Assembly: GCA_026770585.1 (NCBI GenBank)
Contig: MU647041.1
Coordinates: 179,775 to 190,634 of the forward strand
From: Baffinella frigidus
Taxonomy: Eukaryota; Cryptophyceae; Cryptomonadales; Baffinellaceae
Length of the DNA: 10,860 nt
Direction: 5' to 3'
The position numbers were made by a program, and so were the translations under genes. The notes under the pieces are model-generated. The model did no database searches. It had not been told where the DNA came from and was given only the letters and a program-made list of their open reading frames with translations. Positions within the stretch are counted from its first letter, which is position 1, and every line of letters starts with the position of its first letter. Of this stretch, positions 1 to 6,231 are shown in pieces.

Positions 1-21
1 CCCCGCGCGGAACGAGGTACG

Positions 22-187
22 GCCCAGGATCCGGCGTCGCATACCCGGGCAACATTTCGTGTTTCGTGTTTCCCGTTTCGGGTTCGGATTCCGTGTTTCG
101 GGTTTTGGGTTTCGGGGCTCGAATTACCGGCTGCGCACCCCCCCCCCGGAGAAGGTTGGGGCCAGGCTCCGGCGTCGCATATCCGGA
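22..187. repeat. Direct repeat pair at the left edge
   Basis: GCCCAGGATCCGGCGTCGCATA (22) and GGCCAGGCTCCGGCGTCGCATA (160) lie about 138 apart. On the minus strand both contain TATGCGACGCCGG, again a Met-Arg start like the Pro/Gln exons, so they may be further exon copies. Between them lie GGGTTTCGG-type heptamers and a C-run. Confidence 0.6.
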
Positions 188-343
188 GCGCCCGGCGTGC
201 CACCCAGGAGGGGGCGCCGACCGCGACCTCGTATCCTGCTGCTCAGGTGTAGGGTTTAGGGTTTATGGGTTGGGGTGTAGGCCCTATCCGCGAACAGCGG
301 CTGACGGAACCGCGCGGGTGATGCTGGTCACACATTCAAAGCC

Positions 344-485
344 TAACGGACTAAAACTGGGGTAGTGAGGCCTACGGTATTACCTACGGTAGGCCGTAGG
401 GGCCTAGGGGGGCTCCTACGAAAAACACTACGGCCTACCGTAGGTACTACCGTAGGCCTAACTACTCCCCGTTTTTAGTCCGTTA
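344..485. mobile_element. 142-bp palindromic MITE-like element
   Basis: The left arm begins TAACGGACTAAAA and the right arm ends TTTTAGTCCGTTA. The arms continue almost unbroken (GGGGTAGTGAGGCCTACGGT against ACCGTAGGCCTAACTACTCC), then CTACGGTAGGCCGTAG against CTACGGCCTACCGTAG, around a central CCTAGGGGGGCTCC. TA at both outer ends fits a TA target duplication. There is no internal coding. It looks like a non-autonomous DNA transposon of a Tc1/mariner-like type; the class is inferred only from TA. Confidence 0.75.
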
Positions 486-560
486 CCCTATTAACATCCG
501 GCAGAGCTGGTTCCATGCACGGCGGGAATCAGCCATAGCGCCCGGGGGGGGGCTCGCAAC

Positions 561-580
561 CTGCATGGTGCCCGTCGGCT
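561..580 (-). pseudogene. Echo of the exon end at 718
   Basis: Minus strand PTGTMQ then GTTGCGAGCCCCCCCC parallels PTGTVQ then GTTGCGACCCCCCCCC at 736-702, offset about 157. It keeps the exon end, donor and a C-run. Confidence 0.65.
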
Positions 581-613
581 AACTGAACCGAACCGGACAG
601 GGCGTGTGCGTGC

Positions 614-675
614 ACTGTCTTTGACAGATGTCAAAGACAGTCAACTGATTTCAGGCGACTGACAGGCGACTGACA
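614..675. repeat. 13-bp hairpin followed by an 11-bp tandem duplication
   Basis: ACTGTCTTTGACA (614-626) and its perfect complement (629-641) are separated by GA. Then GGCGACTGACA occurs twice (654 and 665). Confidence 0.85.
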
Positions 676-717
676 GGAATCCGCCATCTCTCTTTCTCTC
701 GGGGGGGGGGTCGCAAC

Positions 718-1979
718 CTGTACGGTGCCCGTGGGCGTGAAGACCTGCTGCGGCGTGCGCATCTGCCCCTGCGAACAAGCACACCAGGATTAGTTATCCT
801 GTTGGTTGACTAATAACAACCCCCGATGGTTAACTAATCTCCGCGTCTCCCGGCGGCACTACCCCCAAAGGCGGGGGTTCTCGTCCACAGGGGCGGATGC
901 GAGAACACGATTTGTCAACCTCCACCGGTTAACTAATCCCAACGTCTCCCAGTGCAAACCCCGAAACAAGATACATGCACCGCGATCCAAGGGCGGTCTC
1001 AACGCTCCAAGCACCGTGTGAAGGGGCAGATAACTACTGCGGGGGCGTGGCGTAGGGAGGGCTCGAGACCTGCTGGGGCGTGGCGTAGCGGAGCATCGGT
1101 CCTGGCCGCCCCGGTGTCCCCTGGGGCCCGGCTGATCCGTACGCGTACGCTCCCGCGGGTTGCCGGGGATGGGAGGCGGGTGCAGGCTGGCCTCGCTGGA
1201 AGGGGGCGGGGAACGGCGAGGGCGAGCGCGCGGGGGTGCGGTTCGAGGGGGTGCGGTTGTGAGGGGTCGAGACCATCTGCCGCTGCATGTACACCTGCTG
1301 GATAAGGGCGGGGGGGGCGTTGTGAGGGTTGGCGGGGGTAGGAGGCAGGGCAGGTGGGGTGGCCGCGGGGGGAGGAGGGGGGAGAGAAGGAGGAGGAGAA
1401 ATGGGGGTGCGGTTCGGGGGTGGGACCATCTGCCGCATCACCACCTGCTGAAAGGGGGGGGGGGGTAGCGCGTTGAAAGGGGCGGCGGTTTGGCCATTGG
1501 GTTTAAGCTTTAGGTTTTAAGCTTTAGTTTTTAGGCTTTAGGTTTCAGGTTTTCGGGTCTAGGGTTCAGGATTTGGGCTTGAGGGTCTAGGGTTCGGGAT
1601 TTAGGTTTAGGGTCTAGGGTTCAGGATTTAGGCTTTAGGGTGTAGGGGCGGACGGACCTGCTGCTGGGGTTGCTGGGGCATTTTCCGCATCGGTTTTCGG
1701 GTTCAGGGTGTAGGGTTTAGGATTTCGGGGTTTGGGTTTCGGGTTTCAGGTTTAGGGTTGAGGGTGTGGGGTCTAGGGTTTAGGGTTTAGGGTGAAGGTC
1801 TTAGGGTGAAGGTCTTAGGGTGAAGGTCTGAGGGTGAAGGGTGAAGGTGTTGGGGATGATGGGACCTGCTGCTGCTGCTGCGGCGGCTGCTGCGGCTGCT
1901 GCTGCTGGTGCTGCTGCTGGGGCTGCTGGACCATCTGACGCATCGGGTTTGGCGACGCGTCCCGACGCATCGATCCTGC
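718..1979 (-). CDS. Pro/Gln-rich low-complexity protein, spliced, partial
   Basis: Minus-strand exons that join in phase 0: 1979-1866, 1447-1070 and 768-718 (or 768-745). The first follows CTCTTCAG and reads AGSMRRDASPNPMRQMVQQP followed by a Gln/Pro tract. The second follows a C-run and TTTCAG, starting QVVMRQMVPPPNRTP, continuing with long Pro-rich stretches, QRQMVSTPHNRTPSNRTP and ending MLRYATPQQ. The third follows TTGTTCGCAG: GQMRTPQQVFTPTGTVQ. Most exons end in CAG before GTC or GTT donors. MRQMV or a variant recurs in each, pointing to growth by repeat duplication. The central exon alone is an open frame with stop at 1034. Such Q/P-rich chains occur in transcription or RNA-binding cofactors, but no family is recognised. 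An upstream exon may lie at 2929-2890. Confidence 0.4.
824..955. repeat. Direct repeat pair, offset 99
   Basis: GGTTAACTAATC followed by CCGCGTCTCCC (828) recurs as GGTTAACTAATC followed by CAACGTCTCCC (927). It sits in a gap between minus-strand Pro/Gln exons. Confidence 0.8.
1498..1860. repeat. Degenerate telomere-like array, G-rich on plus
   Basis: Units such as GGTTTAGG, GGGTCTAGGG, GGTTCAGGATT and, near the end, GGTGAAGGTCTTAG (three copies around 1791-1830) make up the array. It acts as an intron between minus-strand Pro/Gln exons and contains one degenerate exon copy (1658-1695). Confidence 0.85.
1658..1695 (-). pseudogene. Degenerate Pro/Gln exon copy without acceptor
   Basis: Minus strand reads PMRKMPQQPQQQ and ends CAGCAG|GTCCGT, like PMRQMVQQPQQQ of the exon at 1979-1866. 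No AG precedes it for many bases (AACCCGAAAACCGATG), so it probably is not spliced in. Confidence 0.6.
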
Positions 1980-1989
1980 CTGAAGAGCA

Positions 1990-2250
1990 TGTAGGAGTGT
2001 GGGGTTATGGTTGAGTGCTTAGGGTTTAGGGTTCAGAGTTTAGGGGATAAGTCCCGACGCATCGATTCTGCCTGGAGGGGATGGTGTGGGGGTGTGGGGT
2101 TAAGGTTTGGGGTGTAGGGTTTGGGGTGCAGGGTTTCGGTGTTAGGATTTGGGGTTGATGGTTTAGGGGTTTGGGGTTTGGTGTTTAAGGTTTGGGGGTT
2201 TGGGGGTTTGGGGGGGTGGGGTTAAGGTTTGGGGTGTAGGGTCAAATGGG
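1990..2250. repeat. Degenerate telomere-like array, G-rich on plus
   Basis: GGGTTTAGGG, GGTTTGGGG and GTGTAGGG units, with GTGTGGGGTTAAGGTTTGGGG seen twice (about 2091 and 2215). There is no coding evidence apart from the exon echo at 2051-2074. Confidence 0.8.
2051..2074 (-). pseudogene. Echo of the exon start at 1979
   Basis: GTCCCGACGCATCGATTCTG plus CCTG (plus, from 2051) matches the bases from 1959 with one change (C to T), offset 92. On the minus strand it is the acceptor CAGGCAG followed by (A/G)ATCGATGCGTCGGGAC, the start of the Pro/Gln exon. Confidence 0.8.
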
Positions 2251-2350
2251 GCATTGCGAGGAAAAAACGCGCCTCTCCGTGCAGCCCTCCCCGGACAGTC
2301 AACACCAATCGGCAAACTAAACGCAGTGAAAGCCCGAACAAAGACCGCAC
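2251..2350. other. Unique spacer at the strand switch of heptamer arrays
   Basis: About 100 bases without heptamers separate the G-rich array on the left from the C-rich array on the right. Nothing coding is recognised. Confidence 0.5.
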
Positions 2351-2770
2351 CCCCAACCCCTAACCCATGACCGCCAACCGCCAACCATTAGCTCCATATC
2401 CCCCAACCCCTAGCCCCCAGCCCCTATACTCAGAACCAGCCCCTATCCTTCCACTTTCTCATATCTCCGAACCCCCAACCCAAAACACCCAACCCCCAAC
2501 CCCAGAACCCTAACTCCTCACCCCTCACCCCTAACCCTCGAACCCTTTTCTCTAACCCCCAACCCCTGAACTATATCTCCTAACCTCTCTCCACCGACCC
2601 CTGAACACTGTCCCCTAACAATCCTTAAAGAACAACCCCTGAACCCAAACTCACAACCCTATTCCCCAACCCCGAACCCCTAGCCCGAAACCTGTCCGCG
2701 GATAAGCAGTCCTGATCCCTATCCCATAACCTCTAACCTCAGAACCCTTACCCCTATCCCCTACCCGTCA
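2345..2770. repeat. Degenerate telomere-like array, C-rich on plus
   Basis: CCCCAACCCCTA, ACCCCTGAAC and CCCTAACC units run in the orientation opposite to the flanking arrays, broken only by the exon echo at 2688-2707. Confidence 0.85.
2688..2707 (-). pseudogene. Echo of the exon end at 2890
   Basis: AAACCTGTCCGCGGATAAGC (plus) is identical at 2688-2707 and 2886-2905 (offset 198). On the minus strand it contains CTTATCCGCGGACAG|GTTT, the exon end with its donor. The rest of the exon is missing. Confidence 0.75.
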
Positions 2771-3012
2771 ACAGGTTTCTAGGGGTTAGGGGTTAGGGAA
2801 CCCTCAACCCTCACCCCTAGGTTCCTAGGGGTTCCCCTGGGTTTCTAAGAGCTCCCCTAGGTTTCTAGGGTTCAGGGGTTAGGGGAAACCTGTCCGCGGA
2901 TAAGCGGCACCACCACCGGGCGCATGCCCCTGCCGAACACACCATATTTTAGGGTTTCGGGTTTCGGGTTTCGGGTTTCAGGTTTCGGGTTTCGGGTTTG
3001 GGGATTAGGGTT
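2771..3012. repeat. G-rich heptamer array and GGGTTTC repeat
   Basis: GGTTTCTAGGGGTTAGGGG and CCCTAGGTTTCTAGG units, then a clean GGGTTTC-type run (2950-3000). The strand switches at about 2775, so C-rich and G-rich arrays face each other. Confidence 0.8.
2890..2929 (-). CDS. Small candidate exon upstream of the Pro/Gln-rich gene
   Basis: Between GTTCGGCAG and CAG|GTTTCC on the minus strand, 40 nt read GMRPVVVPLIRGQ, ending phase 0. The Met-Arg start after GCAGGGGC matches the other exons of the set (GQMR at 766). An echo of its 3' end plus donor lies at 2688-2707. Short length makes it tentative. Confidence 0.3.
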
Positions 3013-3298
3013 GCTTTTTGAGCCAGCCCCTGCGGAACACACACGATATCGATCACTTTTCAGAAGGTTAGGACTTCCACTCGGAACTCTACGGGGAACC
3101 GTGCTTAAGTTAATTATCGCCCAAGAAACACGCCAAAAGTCGGCAATTTGTCACGCCCCTCACCAGATTTCCGGGGAGGGACGTGACGCGTAGTCTCCCG
3201 AGTGGTTCACGTGACCTTTCAGAGGGGAATAAAGAAGAGAACAAGACACCGTCTTTTTCAGCCAGAGACTTGTGGATCACCCATCTCCAGGCTGGGGA
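3013..3298. other. Intergenic stretch, no recognised gene
   Basis: It contains a short inverted repeat, GTCACGCCCCTC (3149) against GAGGGACGTGAC (3175), 11 of 12 paired. A minus-strand frame crosses here but matches nothing known. GCCAGCCCCTGCGGAACACAC (3022) echoes ATGCCCCTGCCGAACACAC at 2924, a minus-strand acceptor copy. Confidence 0.45.
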
Positions 3299-3417
3299 GT
3301 ACAGGGGTACCTCGCTCATAAACAACCGCACCCCCCGCTAGGACCACCCCAGGGCCCTAGGCCCTACTGCAGCGTCCTAGGGGGGGGCGGTTTCTTATGA
3401 GCTGTGTACCCCTGTAC
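3299..3417. mobile_element. 119-bp palindromic MITE-like element
   Basis: It starts GTACAGGGGTACCTCGCTCAT and ends ATGAGCTGTGTACCCCTGTAC. The arms pair on into AACAACCGCACCCCCCGCTAGGA against CCTAGGGGGGGCGGTTTCTT, with GGGCCCTAGGCCC in the centre. TA lies at both ends. A diverged half copy occurs at 10206-10270, so it belongs to a dispersed family. Confidence 0.7.
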
Positions 3418-3948
3418 ATTCACTTGGGCGAAACACGCATTCTAGTTGCCGTCTTGCACTAGAGTTCCTGCTCTAAATGTATGTTGTGGCGAGCCCGGAT
3501 TTACTGGGGCAGAGCCAGGTGTTTTAGAGAAAGAATCAGCTCTGGGCAGAGCTAGGACTTGCTGGGCCGGGGGGGGCGGGGATCTGAGCGCAGAGGAGGA
3601 GACACTCCCTGCTCTCCTACCATAGACTGGTCAGGCAAACATGTATTATGGGGGGCGGCTGGATGGGTGGTACAAATCTGAAGCTGGATGGGTGGTACAA
3701 ATCCGTCAACCTTTGCAGTGGGAAAGAGCCTGGGCTCACCGAACAGGTGACATCAAATAGACTGGAGCAGTGCTAGGGGGCGGGAATGACGAGTCCCGTA
3801 CCGTCACGCTGCGATCACGCCCTGGTTGCTGTGCGGGACATAAATGCAAACATAATTACGCAGAAAGACTGAGACAGAGCTAGCGAGTGACGGGCGGGAA
3901 CCACTGAGTACGAAATAGACTGAGAAAGCGGTCGGGGGCGGGGATGAC
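3418..3948. other. Intergenic repeats, no recognised gene
   Basis: GCTGGATGGGTGGTACAAAT occurs twice in tandem (3658 and 3683, period 25). AAATAGACTG...GGGGGCGGG(A/G)ATGAC recurs at 3753 and 3914 (offset about 161). A GCAGAGC(T/C)AG word recurs at 3510 and 3546, and as ACAGAGCTAG at 3875 and 8771. Confidence 0.55.
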
Positions 3949-3949
3949 C

Positions 3950-4007
3950 ACTGGGGATCCTTGCGGCTCAGCGTCAGCGTGCAGGGCGTCCCAGGCTGCC
4001 CCATCAC
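3950..4007 (-). CDS. PDZ C-terminal-strand-like exon fragment
   Basis: After CTAAAACAG (minus) the frame reads VMGQPGTPCTLTLSRKDPQW. G-x-PGTPxTLTLxR is the usual final strand of PDZ domains (as in LGPPGTPVTLTLRR-like tails). The frame remains open to 3804. The exon could end at CCCAGTG|GTCATC near 3950. It would sit about 1.2 kb downstream of the PDZ core exon on the same strand. The strand motif is seen; membership of one gene is inferred. Confidence 0.35.
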
Positions 4008-4119
4008 CTGTTTTAGGGTTAGCGTTTAGCGTTTGGTTATTGATTAATTGCTTGTGGGGCAACGGGATGTGCTACATGAGTAATTTACTGTTGCTAGTAT
4101 GGTCGAATTGTGTAGTAAT

Positions 4120-4165
4120 TTTCGTTGGTGGCAAGGGTGCAGGGGATCCCTGACTGCCCCATGAC
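4120..4165 (-). pseudogene. Upstream echo of the PDZ last-strand exon
   Basis: After AACCCAG (minus) it reads VMGQSGIPCTLATN, against VMGQPGTPCTLTLS at 4007, offset 158. The two copies share acceptor and exon start and then diverge. Confidence 0.6.
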
Positions 4166-4169
4166 CTGG

Positions 4170-4525
4170 GTTAGGGGTTAGGGTTTAGGGGTTAGGGTTC
4201 AGGGTTTAGGGTTTAGGGTTGAGGGTTTAGGGTTGAGGGTTGAGGGTTTATAGTTTGGGGTCTAGGTTTTAGGGTTTAGGTTTTAGGGTGTAGGGTTTTG
4301 GGGTTTGGCGAATAGGGTTGAGGGTTGAGGGTTTAGTTGTTACCAGGGAGCGGACGTTGTTGAGCGAAAGTCTCTCCAGAGATCGCCCGTCCACCTGTCC
4401 AATGTGTTAAAGGTTTAGGGTGTAGGGTGTAGGGTTTAGGATTTAGGATTTAGGGTTTAGGGTTTAGGGTTTAGGGTTTAGGATTTAGGGTTTAGGGTTT
4501 AGGGTTAGGGTCTAGGGTTTAGTGT
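4170..4525. repeat. Telomere-like heptamer array, G-rich on plus
   Basis: The cleanest TTTAGGG array in the window: GGGTTTAGGGTTTAGGG runs near 4200, 4455 and 4490, interrupted by unique sequence at 4341-4410. It could form G-quadruplexes. It is interstitial and lies between minus-strand PDZ-like pieces. Confidence 0.85.
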
Positions 4526-5031
4526 GTGGCTCGCAACGATAAACTCCTGTAGGCACATCTCCCTCAGTCCCACACTTGGACAGGCTCCGGATCCAATTTC
4601 GGTTCAAAAGTGTTCTCTGTGGGGTTTTTTTTGGGGGGGGGGGTCTGCGCCAACGCATCGCGCACGTCTCCTTCGCCTTACAGCTGAGAAAGGTATTAAT
4701 ACCACCAACGCACTAGGCCAAGCTCTGTCCCAGTCTATTCGGGCTCTCCATTTTCGTGAGCCCGGGATCTTTCACGCTCCAAAGTTGACGGGCTTGCACC
4801 GCCACTTAGCAGACACTGGGGGCTTCATGGATACAATCCATCTAAACTATTCGTAGTAGAATCTGATCCATCGCTATGGATTCCAACGAATTTCCCCCCG
4901 GATTTCCGGGGGGAAAGGAACTCGGCGCCTGCTGAGTGGAACACTAGTATGTCAGCTGAAGAATAGTCGGTCAACCCGAGTGAGGCAGAGCTTTTCCCCA
5001 CAGGACCTAGACGGCAAAGAAGAGGGCTGAG
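4526..5031. other. Repeat-bearing spacer, no recognised gene
   Basis: Positions 4647-4704 carry a dispersed repeat (CGCCAACGCATCGC, then CGTCTCCTTCGCCTTACAG) shared with intron 2 of the esterase gene (about 7007 and 7459). A plus-strand frame of 110 codons runs across this repeat and matches nothing known. A hairpin lies at 4891-4916. Confidence 0.5.
4891..4916. repeat. Perfect 12-bp hairpin
   Basis: TTTCCCCCCGGA (4891-4902) and its exact complement (4905-4916) flank TT. It lies just downstream of the candidate minus-strand terminal exon (5032). A role in 3'-end formation is possible but unsupported. Confidence 0.85.
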
Positions 5032-5133
5032 TCACCCGAGAATGGAGGGCATCACCACCACTCCTCGGAGGTGCCTCAAATAGTGCGCTGCAACATTTTC
5101 GATGTGCCTTTCCAGCACCTCGAATACGAGGTA
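5032..5133 (-). CDS. Candidate terminal exon with helical, histone-fold-like sequence
   Basis: After GTTAGCACAG (minus) the frame reads YLVFEVLERHIENVAAHYLR, then HLRGVVVMPSILG and a TGA (5034-5032). It is phase 0 and so can join the PDZ exon ending at 5273. The frame is also open upstream (PRIGQKLAQ), and R-I-G plus five residues before YL resembles the histone H2A pattern RVGxxxxxYL. That likeness is weak and the rest of H2A is absent. I see an amphipathic helix rich in His/Arg/Glu and no firm family. Confidence 0.3.
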   Translation of the reverse strand, partial: YLVFEVLERHIENVAAHYLRHLRGVVVMPSILG

Positions 5134-5272
5134 CTGTGCTAACTTTTGACCAATTCTCGGTACCAAATCTACTTTTGGTATTTCAGTTTCAGAGCACAAT
5201 TTGAGCCATCTCCGAGGGCTAGTGGCAGGTCTTGTGTGTGCGCTCTAGCTCTGCCTGTTAGGGGAGTCCCAC

Positions 5273-5355
5273 CTGCACGATGACGTCTCCCACCCGGACG
5301 TTCCCGGAAATGGCCGCCGACCCCCCCGGGGTCAGCTTCGTCACCATGTATTGCC
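5273..5355 (-). CDS. PDZ-domain core exon (partial gene)
   Basis: On the minus strand, GAGCGCAG is followed by a frame reading QYMVTKLTPGGSAAISGN then VRVGDVIVQ, and ends CAG|GTGGGA. The pattern V-x-x-L-x-PGGSAA-x-SG-x-V-x-VGDVIV is the beta3 to beta4 core of a PDZ domain. The same frame stays open upstream to about 5480, so the exon may start earlier; an alternative acceptor GGTCAG|CTG at about 5380 keeps phase 0. Without an acceptor it stops at GLP-TAA after VQV. The remaining strands must lie in other exons. A PDZ-like last strand occurs on the same strand at 4007. Confidence 0.5.
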
Positions 5356-5536
5356 CTGCGCTCAGATGCGTCAGCTGACCACAGTTCAAATGTAGCCCAC
5401 CAGGGCGAGGCGCGATCAAGACGGTGGCATGCCAGCCCAGCAGACCGTCTCCTCTTGAAAACTTTGGGGCGTATCGCGTGCACTAGATGGGTGCCCTGCA
5501 CCCAGCGCTGCTGAGTGGATGCTTCCAGGAAGCCGT

Positions 5537-5578
5537 GTGCCCGGACGCTAATTTAAACCAGCGGCAGCGTCCGGGCAC
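5537..5578. repeat. Perfect 13-bp inverted repeat
   Basis: GTGCCCGGACGCT (5537-5549) and AGCGTCCGGGCAC (5566-5578) enclose 16 AT-richer bases. It sits in the gap between the candidate N-terminal exon and the PDZ exon on the minus strand. Confidence 0.85.
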
Positions 5579-5615
5579 CAACCCAAGATGTGCGCGCCAC
5601 CTAGACACCAGACAC

Positions 5616-5861
5616 CCCCCATGAATCCAGTCTCTTCAAGCGCCGGCCTGCAGCCGCGCGAAAACCCTCCCAACTCTCCCGCCACCTCTCTCCCCCATCC
5701 TCGACCCAGGTTCGAAAGTGACTGGTAGCAGAGTCTCTTCTGAGCTTCTCCTCGGTGGTGGTGGTGACGAGGGCGGCGGGGAGCCGCGTGACCGGGCGGG
5801 GGAAGGAACCATGCTGGCTCTGTGCGAGGAACACGCCGACGCCGACGGCTGCTGCTGCCAT
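5616..5861 (-). CDS. Candidate N-terminal exon of a divergent gene
   Basis: An ATG at 5861 (minus) opens a frame to a stop at 5601. A phase-0 donor GGG|GTGTCT at 5616/5615 would end the exon before it. The start is small-residue rich and weakly hydrophobic (MAAAAVGVGVFLAQSQHG), followed by Arg and Pro (FPRPVTRLPAALV) and an amphipathic, Trp/Arg-rich stretch (WRESWEGFRAAAGRRLKRL). It could be an organelle transit region followed by a helix. No family is recognised. GC-rich DNA leaves other frames open here too, so coding status is uncertain. Its position head-to-head with the esterase and upstream of a PDZ exon on the same strand is the main support. Confidence 0.3.
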
Positions 5862-6060
5862 CTTTTCGACTGCGATGATGAGGCGTCCGCGTCAGGAATC
5901 CCTGAATCCGCGGCAGCGCAGGTGTATATTCCCTTGGCGGTGGACCGTATATTCATTTGGCGGTGGAGCCGTTTAGCAACTTTGGAACTTAAGTCCACAC
6001 AAATATACGGGTCGTATACTGGTGCGCTACTACACACAAGGGAACTGGACAAGGCTCGAT
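5862..6060. promoter_or_regulatory. Divergent promoter-like region
   Basis: It lies between the esterase ATG at 6061 and a candidate minus-strand ATG at 5861. It contains two copies of TATATTC(C/A)(C/T)TTGGCGGTGGA at 5925 and 5948 (23-bp period), and AAATATACGGGTCGTATAC near 6000. The TATATT/GAATATA words could serve as TATA-like elements on either strand. The direct repeat is seen; the promoter role is inferred. Confidence 0.4.
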
Positions 6061-6231
6061 ATGGCGGGGCTGCGAATCATCTGCCTTGTGGCATGCTCGT
6101 CGATCGCGCATGCCTTCCTCGCGCCTGCTGTCCCAGGCATGCTGGGTGCGCGGACCCGCACCACCAATTCGGTGCGTGGTGTGGCTGCTCCGTGGCGCAC
6201 TCTGCGGGCCGCTGCGCCGCGGGGGTTGAGG
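6061..6231 (+). other. Bipartite plastid presequence (signal peptide plus transit peptide)
   Basis: Residues 1-18 (MAGLRIICLVACSSIAHA) have a short basic n-region, a hydrophobic core and small residues at -3/-1. Cleavage after Ala18 exposes Phe19 in FLAP, matching the ASAFAP-type junction of complex red plastids. Residues 19-57 are rich in Arg, Ala, Thr and Pro and have no acidic residue, as expected of a transit peptide. The mature enzyme would begin near Met58 (MEIDYASP). Residues are seen directly; plastid targeting is inferred from the known Phe+1 rule. Plain secretion is the alternative. Confidence 0.6.

Noticed and set aside
59-365. Plus-strand frames rich in FRVSGFGFRV-like peptides (also 2924-3193)
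   Set aside because: They are translations of GGGTTTC/GGGTTTAGG heptamer repeats, not genes.
952-1468. Plus-strand Gly/Arg-rich frames opposite the Pro/Gln-rich exons
   Set aside because: They are GC-rich shadows; the minus strand has the coherent MRQMV/NRTP motifs and splice sites.
1498-3012. A true chromosome end
   Set aside because: Units are degenerate, interrupted and switch strand, and gene sequence lies on both sides; these are interstitial telomere-like arrays.
3804-3949. Minus-strand continuation of the PDZ-like last strand to the stop at 3804
   Set aside because: After SRKDPQW the sequence has no PDZ or other family sign and overlaps direct repeats, so I end the candidate near 3950.
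4524-4856. 110-codon plus-strand frame
   Set aside because: It overlaps a poly-G run and a dispersed repeat and shows no recognisable domain; its middle matches the non-coding intron 2 repeat.
4891-4916. Rho-independent terminator
   Set aside because: A perfect hairpin, but there is no T-run after it and the context is eukaryotic.
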